Shown here piece after piece: positions 13,000-27,240 of a DNA stretch of 64,000 bases. A program made the position numbers and the translations under genes. Within the stretch, counting starts at the first letter, position 1; each line of letters opens with the position of its first letter. Source of the stretch: Lepidurus packardi (lineage: Eukaryota > Arthropoda > Branchiopoda > Notostraca > Triopsidae); contig JAKZAN010000096.1 of assembly GCA_023053545.1 (NCBI GenBank), forward strand, positions 52,103 to 116,102. Direction: 5' to 3'. Under the pieces are notes generated by a model that had not been told where the DNA came from, searched no databases, and worked only from the letters and a program-made list of their open reading frames with translations.

Positions 13000-15221
13000 T
13001 AATTAAGTCCGAAATGAATTAATTCAGTCTGTATGAAATTAATTCAGTCCGTAAGGAATTAATTAATGAATTAATTCAGTCCGTAAGGAATTAATTCAGT
13101 CCGTAAGGAATTAATTCAGTCCGTAAGGTATTAATTCAGTCCGTAAGGAATTAATTCAGTCCGTAAGGAATTAATTCAGTCCGTAAGGAATTAATTCAGT
13201 CCGTAAGGAATTAATTCAGTCAGTAAGGAATTATTTCAGTCCGTAATTAATTAATTCATTCCTTACGGAATTAATTAAGTCCATAAGGAATTAATTCAGT
13301 CTGTAAGGATTTAATTACGTCCGTAATGAATTAATTCAGTCCGAAATCGATTAATTAAGTCCGTAATGAATTAATTCAGTCCGTAAGGAATTAATTCAGT
13401 CCGAAGGAATTAATTCAATCCGTAAGGAATTAATTCAGTCCGTAAGGAATTAATTCAGTTCGTAAGGTATTAATTCAGTCCGTAAGGAATTAATTCAGTC
13501 CGTAAGGAATTAATTCAGTCCGTAAGGAATTAATTCAGTCCGTAAGGAATAAGTTCAGTACGTAAGGAATTAATTCAGTCCGTAATAAATTAATTAATTC
13601 CGTAATGAATTAATTCAGTCCGTATAAAATTAATTCAGTCCGTAAGGAATTAATTCAGTAAGAAAGGAATTCAATCAATTCTAAAGAATTAATTCAGTCC
13701 GTAAGGAACTAATTCAGTCCGTAAGGAATTAATTCAGTCCGTAAGGAATTAATTCAGTCCGTAAGGAATTAATTAAGTCCGTAAGGAATTAATTCAGTCC
13801 GTAAGGAATTATTTCAGTCCGTAATTAATTCATTCATTCCTTACGGAATTAATTAAGTCCATAATGAATTAATTCAGTCCGTAAGGAATTAATAAAATCG
13901 GTACGGAATTAATTCAGACCGTAATAGTCCGTAAGGAATTAATTCAGTCCGTAAGGAATTAATTCAGTCCGTAAGGAATTAATTCAGTCCGTATGAAATT
14001 AATTCAGTCCGTAAGGAATTCATTCAGTCCGTAAGGAATTAATTCAGTCCGTAAGGAATTAATTCAGTCCGTAAGGAATTATTTCAGTCCGTAATTAATT
14101 AATTCATTCCTTACGGAATTAATTAAGTCCATAAGGAATTAATTCAGTCTGTAAGGATTTAATTACGTCCGTAATGAATTAATTCAGTCCGAAATCGATT
14201 AATAAGTCCGTAATGAATTAATTCAGTCCGTAAGGAATTAATTCAGTCCGAAGGAATTAATTCAATCCGTAAGGAATTAATTCAGTCCGTAAGGAATTAA
14301 TTCAGTTCGTAAGGTATTAATTCAGTCCGTAAGGAATTAGTTCAGTCCGTAAGGAATTAATTCAGTCCGTAAGGAATTAATTCAATCCGTAAGGAATAAG
14401 TTCAGTACGTAAGGAATTAATTCAGTCCGTAACAAATTAATTAAGTCCGTAATGAATTAATTCAGTCCGTATAAAATTAATTCAGTCCGTAAGGAATTAA
14501 TTCAGTAAGAAAGGAATTCAATCAATTCTAAAGAATTAATTCAGTCCGTAATTAACTAATTCAGTCCGTAAGGAATTAATTCAGTCCGTAAGGAATTAAT
14601 TCAGTCCGTAAGGAATTAGTTAAGTCCGTAAGGAATTATTTCAGTCCGTAAGGAATTATTTCAGTCCGTAATTAATTCATTCATTCCTTACGGAATTAAT
14701 TAAGTCCATAATGAATTAATTCAGTCCGTAAGGAATTAATAAAATCGGTACGGAATTAATTCAGACCATTATAGTCCGTAAGGAATTAATTCAGTCCGTA
14801 AGGAATTAATTCAGTCCATAAGGATTTAATTCAGTCTGTAAGGATTTAATTAAGTCCGTAAAGAATTAATTCAGTCCGAAATCGATTAATTAAGTCCGTA
14901 ATGAATTAATTCAGTCCGTAAGGAATTAATTCAGTCCGTAAGGAATTAATTCAGTCCGTAAGGAATAAATTCAGTCCGTAAGGAATTAATTCAGTCCGTA
15001 AGGAATTATTTCAGTCCGTAAGGAATTAATTCAGTCCGTAAGGAATTAATTCAGTCCGTAAGGAATTAATTAAGTCCGTAAGGAATAAGTTCAGTACGTA
15101 AGGAATTAATTCAGTCCGTAATAAATTAATTAAGTCCGTAATGAATTAATTCAGTCCGTATAAAATTAATTCAGTCCGTAAGGAATTAATTCAGTAAGAA
15201 AGGAATTCAATCAATTCTAAA
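13000..15221 (+). repeat. HOR domain with about 850-bp unit
   Basis: The 39-bp module variant ending CAATTCTAAAG marks each unit (13661, 14508, 15197). A shortened monomer, GACCGTAATAGTCC, which lacks 10 bp of the normal repeat, also marks each unit (near 13917, 14763 as GACCATTATAGTCC, and 15532). Spacing is 847 then 689 bp. The domain grades into the 2405-bp duplication that follows. Confidence 0.78.
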
Positions 15222-18200
15222 GAATTAATTCAGTCCGTAAGGAACTAATTCAGTCCGTAAGGAATTAATTCAGTCCGTAAGGAATAAATTCAGTCCGTAA
15301 GGAATTAATTCAGTCCGTAAGGAATTATTTCAGTCCGTAAGGAATTAATTCAGTCCGTAAGGAATTAATTCAGTCCGTAAGGAATTAATTAAGTCCGTAA
15401 GGAATTAATTCAGTCCGTAAGGAATTATTTCAGTCCGTAATTAATTCATTCATTCCTTACGGAATTAATTAAGTCCATAATGAATTAATTCAGTCCGTAA
15501 GGAATTAATAAAATCGTTACGGAATTAATTCAGACCGTAATAGTCCGTAAGGAATTAATTCAGTCCGTAAGGAATTAATTCAGTCCGTAAGGAATTAATT
15601 CAGTCCGTATGAAATTAATTCAGTCCGTAAGGAATTCATTCAGTCCGTAAGGAATTCATTCAGTCCGTAAGGAATTAATTCAGTCCGTAAGGAATTATTT
15701 CAGTCCGTAATTAATTAATTCATTCCTTACGGAATTAATTAAGTCCATAAGGAATTAATTCAGTCTGTAAGGATTTAATTACGTCCGTAATGAATTAATT
15801 CAGTCCGAAATCGATTAATTAAGTCCGTAATGAATTAATTCAGTCCGTAAGGAATTAATTCAGTCCGAAGGAATTAATTCAATCCGTAAGGAATTAATTC
15901 AGTCCGTAAGGAATTAATTCAGTTCGTAAGGTATTAATTCAGTCCGTAAGGAATTAGTTCAGTCCGTAAGGAATTAATTCAGTCCGTAAGGAATTAATTC
16001 AGTCCGTAAGGAATAAGTTCAGTACGTAAGGAATTAATTCAGTCCGTAATAAATTAATTAAGTCCGTAATGAATTAATTCAGTCCGTATAAAATTAATTC
16101 AGTCCGTAAGGAATTAATTCAGTAAGAAAGGAATTCAATCAATTCTAAAGAATTAATTCAGTCCGTAAGGAACTAATTCAGTCCGTAAGGAATTAATTCA
16201 GTCCGTAAGGAATTAATTCAGTCCGTAAGGAATTAATTAAGTCCGTAAGGAATTATTTCAGTCCGTAAGGAATTATTTCAGTCCGTAATTAATTCATTCA
16301 TTCCTTACGGAATTAATTAAGTCCATAATGAATTAATTCAGTCCGTAAGGAATTAATAAAATCGGAACGGAATTAATTCAGACCGTAATAGTCCGTAAGG
16401 AATTAATTCAGTCCGTAAGGAATTAATTCAGTCCGTAAGGAATTAATTCAGTCCGTATGAAATTAATTTAGTCCGTAAGGAATTCATTCAGTCCGTAAGG
16501 AATTAATTCAGTCCGTAAGGAATTAATTCAGTCCGTAAGGAATTATTTCAGTCCGTAATTAATTAATTCATTCCTTACTGAATTAATTAAGTCCATAAGG
16601 AATTAATTCAGTCTGTAAGGATTTAATTACGTCCGTAATGAATTAATTCAGTCCGAAATCGATTAATTAAGTCCGTAATGAATTAATTCAGTCCGTAAGG
16701 AATTAATTCAGTCCGAAGGAATTAATTCAATCCGTAAGGAATTAATTCAGTCCGTAAGGAATTAATTCAGTTCGTAAGGTATTAATTCAGTCCGTAAGGA
16801 ATTAATTCAGTCCGTAAGGAATTAATTCAATCCGTAAGGTATTAATTCAGTCCGTAAGGAATAAGTTCAGTACGTAAGGAATTAATTCAGTCCGTAATAA
16901 ATTAATTAAGTCCGTAATGAATTAATTCAGTCCGTATAAAATTAATTCAGTCCGTAAGGAATTAATTCAGTAAGAAAGGAATTCAATCAATTCTAAAGAA
17001 TTAATTCAGTCTGTAAGGAACTAATTCAGTCCGTAAGGAATTAATTCAGTCCGTAAGGAATTAATTCAGTCCGTAAGGAATTAATTAAGTCCATAATGAA
17101 TTAATTCAGTCCGTAAGGAATTAATAAAATCGGTACGGAATTAATTCAGACCGTAATAGTCCGTAAGGAATTAATTCAGTCCGTAAGGAATTAATTCAGT
17201 CCGTAAGGAATTAATTCAGTCCGTAAGGAATTAATTCAGTCAGTAAGGAATTACTTCAGTCCGTAAGGAATTAATTCAGTCCGTAAGGAATTAATTCAGT
17301 CCGTAAGGATTTAATTCAGTCCGTATGGTATTAATTCAGTCTGTAAGGAATTAATTCAGTCCGTAAGGAATTAATTCAGTCCGTAAGGAATTAATTCAGT
17401 ACGTAAGGAATAAGTTCAGTACGTAAGGAATTAATTCAGTCCGTAATAAATTAATTAAGTCCGTAATGAATTAATTCAGTCCGTATGAAATTAATTCAGT
17501 CCGTAAGGAATTCATTTAGTCCGTAAGGAATTAATTCCGTAAGAAAGGAATTCAATCAATCCTAAAGAATTAATTCAGTCCGTAAGGTATTAATTTAGTC
17601 TGTAAGGAATTAATTCAGTCCGTAAGGAATTAATTCAGTCCGTAAGGAACTAATTCAGTCCGTAAGGAATTAATTCAGTCCGTAAGGAATAAATTCAGTC
17701 CGTAAGGAATTAATTCAGTCCGTAAGGAATTATTTCAGTCCGTAAGGAATTAATTCAGTCCGTAAGGAATTAATTCAGTCCGTAAGGAATTAATTAAGTC
17801 CGTAAGGAATTAATTCAGTCCGTAAGGAATTATTTCAGTCCGTAATTAATTCATTCATTCCTTACGGAATTAATTAAGTCCATAATGAATTAATTCAGTC
17901 CGTAAGGAATTAATAAAATCGTTACGGAATTAATTCAGACCGTAATAGTCCGTAAGGAATTAATTCAGTCCGTAAGGAATTAATTCAGTCCGTAAGGAAT
18001 TAATTCAGTCCGTATGAAATTAATTCAGTCCGTAAGGAATTCATTCAGTCCGTAAGGAATTCATTCAGTCCGTAAGGAATTAATTCAGTCCGTAAGGAAT
18101 TATTTCAGTCCGTAATTAATTAATTCATTCCTTACGGAATTAATTAAGTCCATAAGGAATTAATTCAGTCTGTAAGGATTTAATTACGTCCGTAATGAAT

Positions 18201-20054
18201 TAATTCAGTCCGAAATCGATTAATTAAGTCCGTAATGAATTAATTCAGTCCGTAAGGAATTAATTCAGTCCGAAGGAATTAATTCAATCCGTAAGGAATT
18301 AATTCAGTCCGTAAGGAATTAATTCAGTTCGTAAGGTATTAATTCAGTCCGTAAGGAATTAGTTCAGTCCGTAAGGAATTAATTCAGTCCGTAAGGAATT
18401 AATTCAGTCCGTAAGGAATAAGTTCAGTACGTAAGGAATTAATTCAGTCCGTAATAAATTAATTAAGTCCGTAATGAATTAATTCAGTCCGTATAAAATT
18501 AATTCAGTCCGTAAGGAATTAATTCAGTAAGAAAGGAATTCAATCAATTCTAAAGAATTAATTCAGTCCGTAAGGAACTAATTCAGTCCGTAAGGAATTA
18601 ATTCAGTCCGTAAGGAATTAATTCAGTCCGTAAGGAATTAATTAAGTCCGTAAGGAATTATTTCAGTCCGTAAGGAATTATTTCAGTCCGTAATTAATTC
18701 ATTCATTCCTTACGGAATTAATTAAGTCCATAATGAATTAATTCAGTCCGTAAGGAATTAATAAAATCGGAACGGAATTAATTCAGACCGTAATAGTCCG
18801 TAAGGAATTAATTCAGTCCGTAAGGAATTAATTCAGTCCGTAAGGAATTAATTCAGTCCGTATGAAATTAATTTAGTCCGTAAGGAATTCATTCAGTCCG
18901 TAAGGAATTAATTCAGTCCGTAAGGAATTAATTCAGTCCGTAAGGAATTATTTCAGTCCGTAATTAATTAATTCATTCCTTACTGAATTAATTAAGTCCA
19001 TAAGGAATTAATTCAGTCTGTAAGGATTTAATTACGTCCGTAATGAATTAATTCAGTCCGAAATCGATTAATTAAGTCCGTAATGAATTAATTCAGTCCG
19101 TAAGGAATTAATTCAGTCCGAAGGAATTAATTCAATCCGTAAGGAATTAATTCAGTCCGTAAGGAATTAATTCAGTTCGTAAGGTATTAATTCAGTCCGT
19201 AAGGAATTAATTCAGTCCGTAAGGAATTAATTCAATCCGTAAGGTATTAATTCAGTCCGTAAGGAATAAGTTCAGTACGTAAGGAATTAATTCAGTCCGT
19301 AATAAATTAATTAAGTCCGTAATGAATTAATTCAGTCCGTATAAAATTAATTCAGTCCGTAAGGAATTAATTCAGTAAGAAAGGAATTCAATCAATTCTA
19401 AAGAATTAATTCAGTCCGTAAGGAACTAATTCAGTCCGTAAGGAATTAATTCAGTCCGTAAGGAATTAATTCAGTCCGTAAGGAATTAATTAAGTCCATA
19501 ATGAATTAATTCAGTCCGTAAGGAATTAATAAAATCGGTACGGAATTAATTCAGACCGTAATAGTCCGTAAGGAATTAATTCAGTCCGTAAGGAATTAAT
19601 TCAGTCCGTAAGGAATTAATTCAGTCCGTAAGGAATTAATTCAGTCAGTAAGGAATTACTTCAGTCCGTAAGGAATTAATTCAGTCCGTAAGGAATTAAT
19701 TCAGTCCGTAAGGATTTAATTCAGTCCGTATGGTATTAATTCAGTCTGTAAGGAATTAATTCAGTCCGTAAGGAATTAATTCAGTCCGTAAGGAATTAAT
19801 TCAGTACGTAAGGAATAAGTTCAGTACGTAAGGAATTAATTCAGTCCGTAATAAATTAATTAAGTCCGTAATGAATTAATTCAGTCCGTATGAAATTAAT
19901 TCAGTCCGTAAGGAATTCATTTAGTCCGTAAGGAATTAATTCCGTAAGAAAGGAATTCAATCAATCCTAAAGAATTAATTCAGTCCGTAAGGTATTAATT
20001 TAGTCTGTAAGGAATTAATTCAGTCCGTAAGGAATTAATTCAGTCCGTAAGGAA
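15222..20054 (+). repeat. 2405-bp tandem duplication
   Basis: Bases from 15222 to 17649 match 17627 to 20054 at a constant shift of 2405 bp. I checked rare variants along the length: AAATCGTTACGG, ATCGGAACGG, CCGAAGGAATT, CATTCCTTACTGAATT, TCAGTCAGTAAGGAATTACTT and TTTAGTCTGTAAGG all recur at the same offset. The only mismatch I noticed is T at 17012 against C at 19417. The match ends where 17650 is C and 20055 is T. Inside each copy is an older 848-bp periodicity (module at 16125 and 16973; 18530 and 19378). Confidence 0.92.
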
Positions 20055-22870
20055 TTAATTCAGTCCGTAAGGAATAAGTTCAGTACGTAAGGAATTAATT
20101 CAGTCCGTAATAAATTAATTAAGTCCGTAATGAATTAATTCAGTCCGTATGAAATTAATTCAGTCCGTAAGGAATTCATTCAGTCCGTAAGGAATTAATT
20201 CCGTAAGAAAGGAATTCAATCAATCCTAAAGAATTAATTCAGTCCGTAAGGAACTAATTCAGTCCGTAAGGAATTAATTAAGTCCGTAAGGAATTAATTC
20301 AGTCCGTAAGGAATTAATTCAGTCCGTAAGGAATTAATTCAGTCCGTAAGGAATTAATTCAGTCCGTAAGGAATAAGTTCAGTACGTAAGGAATTAATTA
20401 AGTCCGTAATGGATTAATTAATTCCGTAATGAATTAATTCAGTCCGTATGCATTTAATTCAGTCCGTAAGGAATTAATTCAGTCCGTAAGGAATTTATTC
20501 AGTAAGAAAGGAATTCAATCAATCCTAAAGAATTAATTCAGTCCGTAAGGAAATAATTCAGTCCGTAAGGAATTAATTCAGTCCGTAAGGAATTAATTCA
20601 GTCCGTAAGGAATTAATTCAGTCCGTAAGGAATTAATTCAATCCGTAAGGAATTAATTCAATCCGTAAGGAATTAATTCAGTCCGTAAGGAATTATTTCA
20701 GTCCGTAATTAATTCATTCATTCCTTACGGAATTAATTAAGTCCATATTGAATTAATTCAGTCCGTAAGGAATTAATAAAATCGGTACGGAATTAATTCA
20801 GACCGTAATAGTCCGTAAGGAATTAATTCAGTCCGTAAGGAATTAATTCAGTCCGTAAGGAATTAATTCAGTCCGTAAGGAATTATTTCAGTAAGTAATT
20901 AATTAATTCATTCCTTACGGAATTAATTCAGTCCATAAGGAATTAATTCAGTCTTTAAGGATTTAATTAAGTCCGTAATGAATTAATTCAGTCCGAAATC
21001 GATTAATTAAGTCCGTAATGAATTAATTCAGTCCGTATGAAATTAATTCAGTCCGTAAGGAATTAATTAAGGAATTAATTCAGTCCGTAAGGAATTAATT
21101 CAGTCCGTAAGGAATTATTTCAGTCCGTAATTAATTAATTCATTCCTTACGGAATTAATTAAGTATATAAGGAATTAACTCAGTCTGTAAGGATTTAATT
21201 AAGTCCGTAATGAATTAATTCAGTCCGTAAGGAATTAATTCAGTCCGTAAGGAATTAATTCAATCCGTAAGGAATTAATTCAGTCCGTAAGGAATTAATT
21301 CAGTTCGTAAGGTATTAATTCAGTCCGTAAGGAATTAATTCAGTCCGTAAGGAATTAATTCAGTCCGTAAGGAATTAATTCAGTCCGTAAGGAATAAGTT
21401 CAGTACGTAAGGAATTAATTCAGTCCGTAATAAATTAATTAAGTCCGTAATGAATTAATTCAGTCCGTATGAAATTAATTCAGTCCGTAAGGAATTCATT
21501 CAGTCCGTAAGGAATTAATTCCGTAAGAAAGGAATTCAATCAATCCTAAAGAATTAATTCAGTCCGTAAGGAACTAATTCAGTCCGTAAGGAATTAATTA
21601 AGTCCGTAAGGAATTAATTCAGTCCGTAAGGAATTAATTCAGTCCGTAAGGAATTAATTCAGTCCGTAAGGAATTAATTCAGTCCGTAAGGAATTAATTC
21701 AGTCCGTAAGGAATAAGTTCAGTACGTAAGGAATTAATTAAGTCCGTAATGGATTAATTAATTCCGTAATGAATTAATTCAGTCCGTATGAATTTAATTC
21801 AGTCCGTAAGGAATTAATTAAGGAATTAATTCAGTCCGTAAGGAATTTATTCAGTAAGAAAGGAATTCAATCAATCCTAAAGAATTAATTCAGTCCGTAA
21901 GGAAATAATTCAGTCCGTAAGGAATTAATTCAGTCTGTAAGGATTTAATTCAGTCCGTAAGGTATTAATTCAGTCTGTAAGGAATTAATTCAGTCCGTAA
22001 GGAATTAATTCAGTCCGTAAGGAATTTATTCAGTCCGTAAGGAATAAGTTCAGTACGTAAGGAATTATTCAGTCCGTAGTAAATTAATTAAGTCCGTAAT
22101 GAATTAATTCAGTCCGTATGAAATTAATTCAGTCCGTACGGAATTCATTCAGTCCGTAAGGAATTAATTCCGTAAGAAAGGAATTCAATCAATCCTAAAG
22201 AATTAATTCAGTCCGTAAGGAACTAATTCAGTCCGTAAGGAATTAATTAAGTCCGTAAGGAATTAATTCAGTCCGTAAGGAATTAATTCAGTCCGTAAGG
22301 AATTAATTCAGTCCGTAAGGAATTAATTCAGTCCGTAAGGAATAGGTTCAGTACGTAAGGAATTAATTAAGTCCGTAATGGATTAATTAATTCCGTAATG
22401 AATTAATTCAGTCCGTATGCATTTAATTCAGTCCGTAAGGAATTATTTAAGGAATTAATTCAGTCCGTAAGGAATTTATTCAGTAAGAAAGGAATTCAAT
22501 CAATCCTAAAGAATTAATTCAGTCCGTAAGGAAATAATTCAGTCCGTAAGGAAATAATTCAGTCCGTAAGGAATTAATTCAGTCCGTAAGGAATTAATTC
22601 AGTCCGTAAGGAATTAATTTAATCCGTAAGGAATTAATTCAGTCCGTAAGGAATTAATTCAGTCCGTAAGGAATTATTTCAGTCCGTAATTAATTCATTC
22701 ATTCCTTACGGAATTAATTAAGTCCATAATGAATTAATTCAGTCCGTAAGGAATTAATAAAATCGGTACGGAATTAATTCAGACCGTAATAGTCCGTAAG
22801 GAATTAATTCAGTCCGTAAGGAATTAATTCAGTCCGTAAGGAATTAATTCAGTCCGTAAGGAATTAATTC
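20041..22870 (+). repeat. HOR domain with 1320-1340 bp unit
   Basis: Bases 20041-20340 repeat at 21361-21660 (shift 1320, 66 monomers), after which the second copy carries one extra monomer. Shared markers are TATGCATTTAATTC or TATGAATTTAATTC, AATGGATTAATTAATTCCG and AATTCCGTAAGAAAGG. A related third, shorter copy lies near 22030-22680. Confidence 0.78.
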
Positions 22871-24219
22871 AGTCCGTAAGGTATTATTTCAGTCCGTAAT
22901 TAATTAATTCATTCCTTACGGAATTAATTCAGTCCATAAGGAATTAATTCAGTCTTTAAGGATTTAACTAAGTCCGTAATGAATTAATTCAGTCCGAAAT
23001 CGATTAATTAAGTCCGTAATGAATTAATTCAGTCCTTACGGAATTAGTTAAGTCCATAAGGAATAATTTCAGTCTGTAAGGATTTAATTATGTCGGTAAT
23101 GAATTAATTCAGTCCGCAAGGAATTAATTCAGTCCGAAAGGAATTAATTCAGTAAGAAAGGAATTCAATCAATCCTAAAGAATTAATTCAGTCCGTAAGG
23201 AATTAATTCAGTCCGTAAGGAATTAATTCAGTCCGTAAGGATTTAATTCAGTCCGTAAGGTATTAATTCAGTCCGTAAGGAATTAATTCAGTCCGTAAGG
23301 AATTAATTCAGTCCGTAAGGAATTAATTCATTCCGTAAGGAATTAATTCGGTAAGAAAGGAATTCAATCAATCCAAAAGAATTATTTCAGTCCGTAAGGA
23401 ATTAATTCAGTCCGTAAGGAATTAATTCAGTCCGTAAGGAATTAATTCAGTCCATAAGGAATTAATTCAGTCCGTATGAAATTAATTCAGTCCGTAAGGA
23501 ATTAATTAAGGAATTAATTCAGTCCGTAAGTAATTAATTCAGTCCGTAAGGTATTATTTCAGTCCGTAATTAATTAATTCATTCCTTACGGAATTAATTC
23601 AGTCCATAAGGAATTAATTCAGTCTTTAAGGATTTAACTAAGTCCGTAATGAATTGATTCAGTCCGAAATCGATTAATTAAGTCCGTAATGAATTAATTC
23701 ATTCCTTACGGAATTAGTTAAGTCCATAAGGAATAATTTCAGTCTGTAAGGATTTAATTATGTCGGTAATGAATTAATTCAGTCCGCAAGGAATTAATTC
23801 AGTCCGTAAGGAATTAATTCAGTAAGAAAGGAATTCAATCAATCCTAAAGAATTAATTCAGTCCGTAAGGAAATAATTAAGTCCGTAAGGAATTAATTCA
23901 GTCCGTAAGGAATTAATTCAGTCCGTAAGGAATTAATTCGGTAAGAAAGGAATTCAATCAATCCTAAAGAATTAATTCAGTCCGTAAGGAATTAATTCAG
24001 TCCGTAAGGAATTAATTCAGTCCGTAAGGAATTAATTCAGTCCGTAAGGAATTAATTCAGTCCGTAAGGAATTAATTCAGTCCGTAAGGATTTAATTCAG
24101 TCCGTAAGGTATTAATTCAGTCCGTAAGGAATTAATTCAGTCCGTAAGGAACTAATTCAGTCCGTAAGGAATTAATTAAGTCCGTAAGGAATTAATTCAG
24201 TCCGTAAGGAATTAATTCA
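22871..24219 (+). repeat. Mixed satellite segment between HOR domains
   Basis: Ordinary 20-bp monomers with local duplications. The run GTCTTTAAGGATTTAACTAAG occurs near 22953 and 23613, and GTCGGTAATGAATTAATTCAGTCCGC near 23093 and 23763. 39-bp modules appear near 23156, 23350, 23824 and 23940. I see no gene, unique sequence or long exact repeat here. Confidence 0.75.
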
Positions 24220-27200
24220 GTACTTAAGGAATTAATTCAGTCCGTAAGGAATTAATTCAGTCCGTAAGGAATAGGTTCAGTACGTAAGGAATTAATTCAG
24301 TCCGTAAGGAATTAATTCAGTCCATAAGGAATTAATTCAGTCCGTATGAAATTAATTCAGTCCGTAAGGAATTAATTAAGGAATTAATTCAGTCCGTAAG
24401 TAATTAATTCAGTCCGTAAGGAATTATTTCAGTTCGTAATTAATTAATTCATTCCTTACGGAATTAATTAAGTCCGTAAGGAATTAATTCAGTCCGTAGG
24501 GAATTAATTCAGTCCGTAAGGAATTAATTCAGTAAGAAAGGAATTCAAGCAATCCTAAAGAATTAATTCAGTCCGTAAGGAAATAATTAAGTCCGTAAGG
24601 AATTAATTCAGTCCGTAAGGAATTAATTCTGTCCGTAAGGATTTAATTCAGTCCGTAAGGTATTAATTCAGTCCGTAAGGAATTAATTCAGTCCGTAAGG
24701 AATTAATTCAGTCCGTAAGGAATTAATTCAGTCCGTAAGGAATTAATTCGGTAAGAAAGGAATTCAATCAATCCTAAAGAATTATTTCAGTCCGTAAGGA
24801 ATTAATTCAGTCCGTAAGGAATTAATTCAGTCCGTAAGGAATTAATTCAGTCCATAAGGAATTAATTCAGTCCGTATGAAATTAATTCAGTCCGTAAGGA
24901 ATTAATTAAGGAATTAATTCAGTCCGTAAGTAATTAATTCAGTCCGTAAGGAATTATTTCAGTCCGTAATTAATTAATTCATTCCTTACGGAATTAATTA
25001 AGTCCGTAAGGAATTAATTCAGTCCGTAGGGAATTAATTCAGTCCGTAAGGAATTAATTCAGTAAGAAAGGAATTCAATCAATCCTAAAGAATTAATTCA
25101 GTCCGTAAGGAAATAATTAAGTCCGTAAGGAATTAATTCAGTCCGTAAGGAATTAATTCTGTCCGTAAGGATTTAATTCAGTCCGTAAGGTATTAATTCA
25201 GTCCGTAGTGAATTAATTAAGTCCGTAAGGTATTAATTCAGTCCGAAAGGAATTAATGAAGTCCGTAAGGAATTAATTCATTCCGTAAGGAATTATTTCA
25301 GTCCGTAATGAACTAATTCATTCCTTACGGAATTAATTAAGTCCGTAAGGAATTAATTCAGTCCGTAAGGAATTAATTCAGTCCGTAAGGAATTAATTCA
25401 GTCCGTAAGGAATTAATTCAGTCCGTAAGGAATTAATTCAGTCCGTAAGGAATTAATTCAGTCCGTAAGGATTTAATTCAGTCCGTAAGGTATTAATTCA
25501 GTCCGTAAGGAATTAATTCAGTCCGTAAGGAATTAATTCAGTCCGTAAGGAATTAATTCAGTCCGTAAGGAATTAATTCGGTAAGAAAGGAATTCAATCA
25601 ATCCTAAAGAATTATTTCAGTCCGTAAGGAATTAATTCAGTCCGTAAGGAATTAATTCAGTCCGTAAGGAATTAATTCAGTCCATAAGGAATTAATTCAG
25701 TCCGTATGAAATTAATTCAGTCCGTAAGGAATTAATTAAGGAATTAATTCAGTCCGTAAGTAATTAATTCAGTCCGTAAGGAATTATTTCAGTTCGTAAT
25801 TAATTAATTCATTCCTTACGGAATTAATTAAGTCCGTAAGGAATTAATTCAGTCCGTAGGGAATTAATTCAGTCCGTAAGGAATTAATTCAGTAAGAAAG
25901 GAATTCAATCAATCCTAAAGAATTAATTCAGTCCGTAAGGAAATAATTAAGTCCGTAAGGAATTAATTCAGTCCGTAAGGAATTAATTCTGTCCGTAAGG
26001 ATTTAATTCAGTCCGTAAGGTATTAATTCAGTCCGTAAGGAATTAATTCAGTCCGTAAGGAATTAATTCAGTCCGTAAGGAATTAATTCAGTCCGTAAGG
26101 AATTAATTCGGTAAGAAAGGAATTCAATCAATCCTAAAGAATTATTTCAGTCCGTAAGGAATTAATTCAGTCCGTAAGGAATTAATTCAGTCCGTAAGGA
26201 ATTAATTCAGTCCATAAGGAATTAATTCAGTCCGTATGAAATTAATTCAGTCCGTAAGGAATTAATTAAGGAATTAATTCAGTCCGTAAGTAATTAATTC
26301 AGTCCGTAAGGAATTATTTCAGTCCGTAATTAATTAATTCATTCCTTACGGAATTAATTAAGTCCGTAAGGAATTAATTCAGTCCGTAGGGAATTAATTC
26401 AGTCCGTAAGGAATTAATTCAGTAAGAAAGGAATTCAATCAATCCTAAAGAATTAATTCAGTCCGTAAGGAAATAATTAAGTCCGTAAGGAATTAATTCA
26501 GTCCGTAAGGAATTAATTCTGTCCGTAAGGATTTAATTCAGTCCGTAAGGTATTAATTCAGTCCGTAAGGAATTAATTCAGTCCGTAAGGAATTAATTCA
26601 GTCCGTAAGGAATTAATTCAGTCCGTAAGGAATTAATTCGGTAAGAAAGGAATTCAATCAATCCTAAAGAATTATTTCAGTCCGTAAGGAATTAATTCAG
26701 TCCGTAAGGAATTAATTCAGTCCGTAAGGAATTAATTCAGTCCATAAGGAATTAATTCAGTCCGTATGAAATTAATTCAGTCCGTAAGGAATTAATTAAG
26801 GAATTAATTCAGTCCGTAAGTAATTAATTCAGTCCGTAAGGAATTATTTCAGTCCGTAATTAATTAATTCATTCCTTACGGAATTAATTAAGTCCGTAAG
26901 GAATTAATTCAGTCCGTAGGGAATTAATTCAGTCCGTAAGGAATTAATTCAGTAAGAAAGGAATTCAATCAATCCTAAAGAATTAATTCAGTCCGTAAGG
27001 AAATAATTAAGTCCGTAAGGAATTAATTCAGTCCGTAAGGAATTAATTCTGTCCGTAAGGATTTAATTCAGTCCGTAAGGTATTAATTCAGTCCGTAGTG
27101 AATTAATTAAGTCCGTAAGGTATTAATTCAGTCCGAAAGGAATTAATGAAGTCCGTAAGGAATTAATTCATTCCGTAAGGAATTATTTCAGTCCGTAATG

Positions 27201-27240
27201 AACTAATTCATTCCTTACGGAATTAATTAAGTCCGTAAGG
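24220..27240 (+). repeat. 530-bp HOR, five module copies
   Basis: The monomer AGTCCGTAAGTAATTAATTC recurs at 24391, 24921, 25751, 26281 and 26811, and GTCCGTAGGG follows in every copy. Spacings are 530, 830, 530 and 530 bp; the 830-bp interval carries 15 extra monomers, with GTAGTGAATT and AATGAAGTCC markers. Each 530-bp unit has two 39-bp modules (-1 each against the 20-bp register) and one 32-bp module (+12), which accounts for 26 monomers plus 10 bp. Copies differ at isolated bases, for example AGTTCGTAAT at 25791 against AGTCCGTAAT at 26321. Confidence 0.9.
24740..24791 (+). repeat. 39-bp module with EcoRI site, representative copy
   Basis: GTAAGAAAGGAATTCAATCA followed by ATCCTAAAGAATTAATTCA replaces two normal monomers and is 39 rather than 40 bp long, so each copy shifts the register by -1. 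It carries GAATTC, which is absent from the consensus monomer although scattered point variants also create it. Three sub-variants mark array domains: CAATAAATCC (about 5-11.6 kb), CAATTCTAAAG (about 13.6-19.4 kb) and CAATCAATCCTAAAG (elsewhere). Confidence 0.85.
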
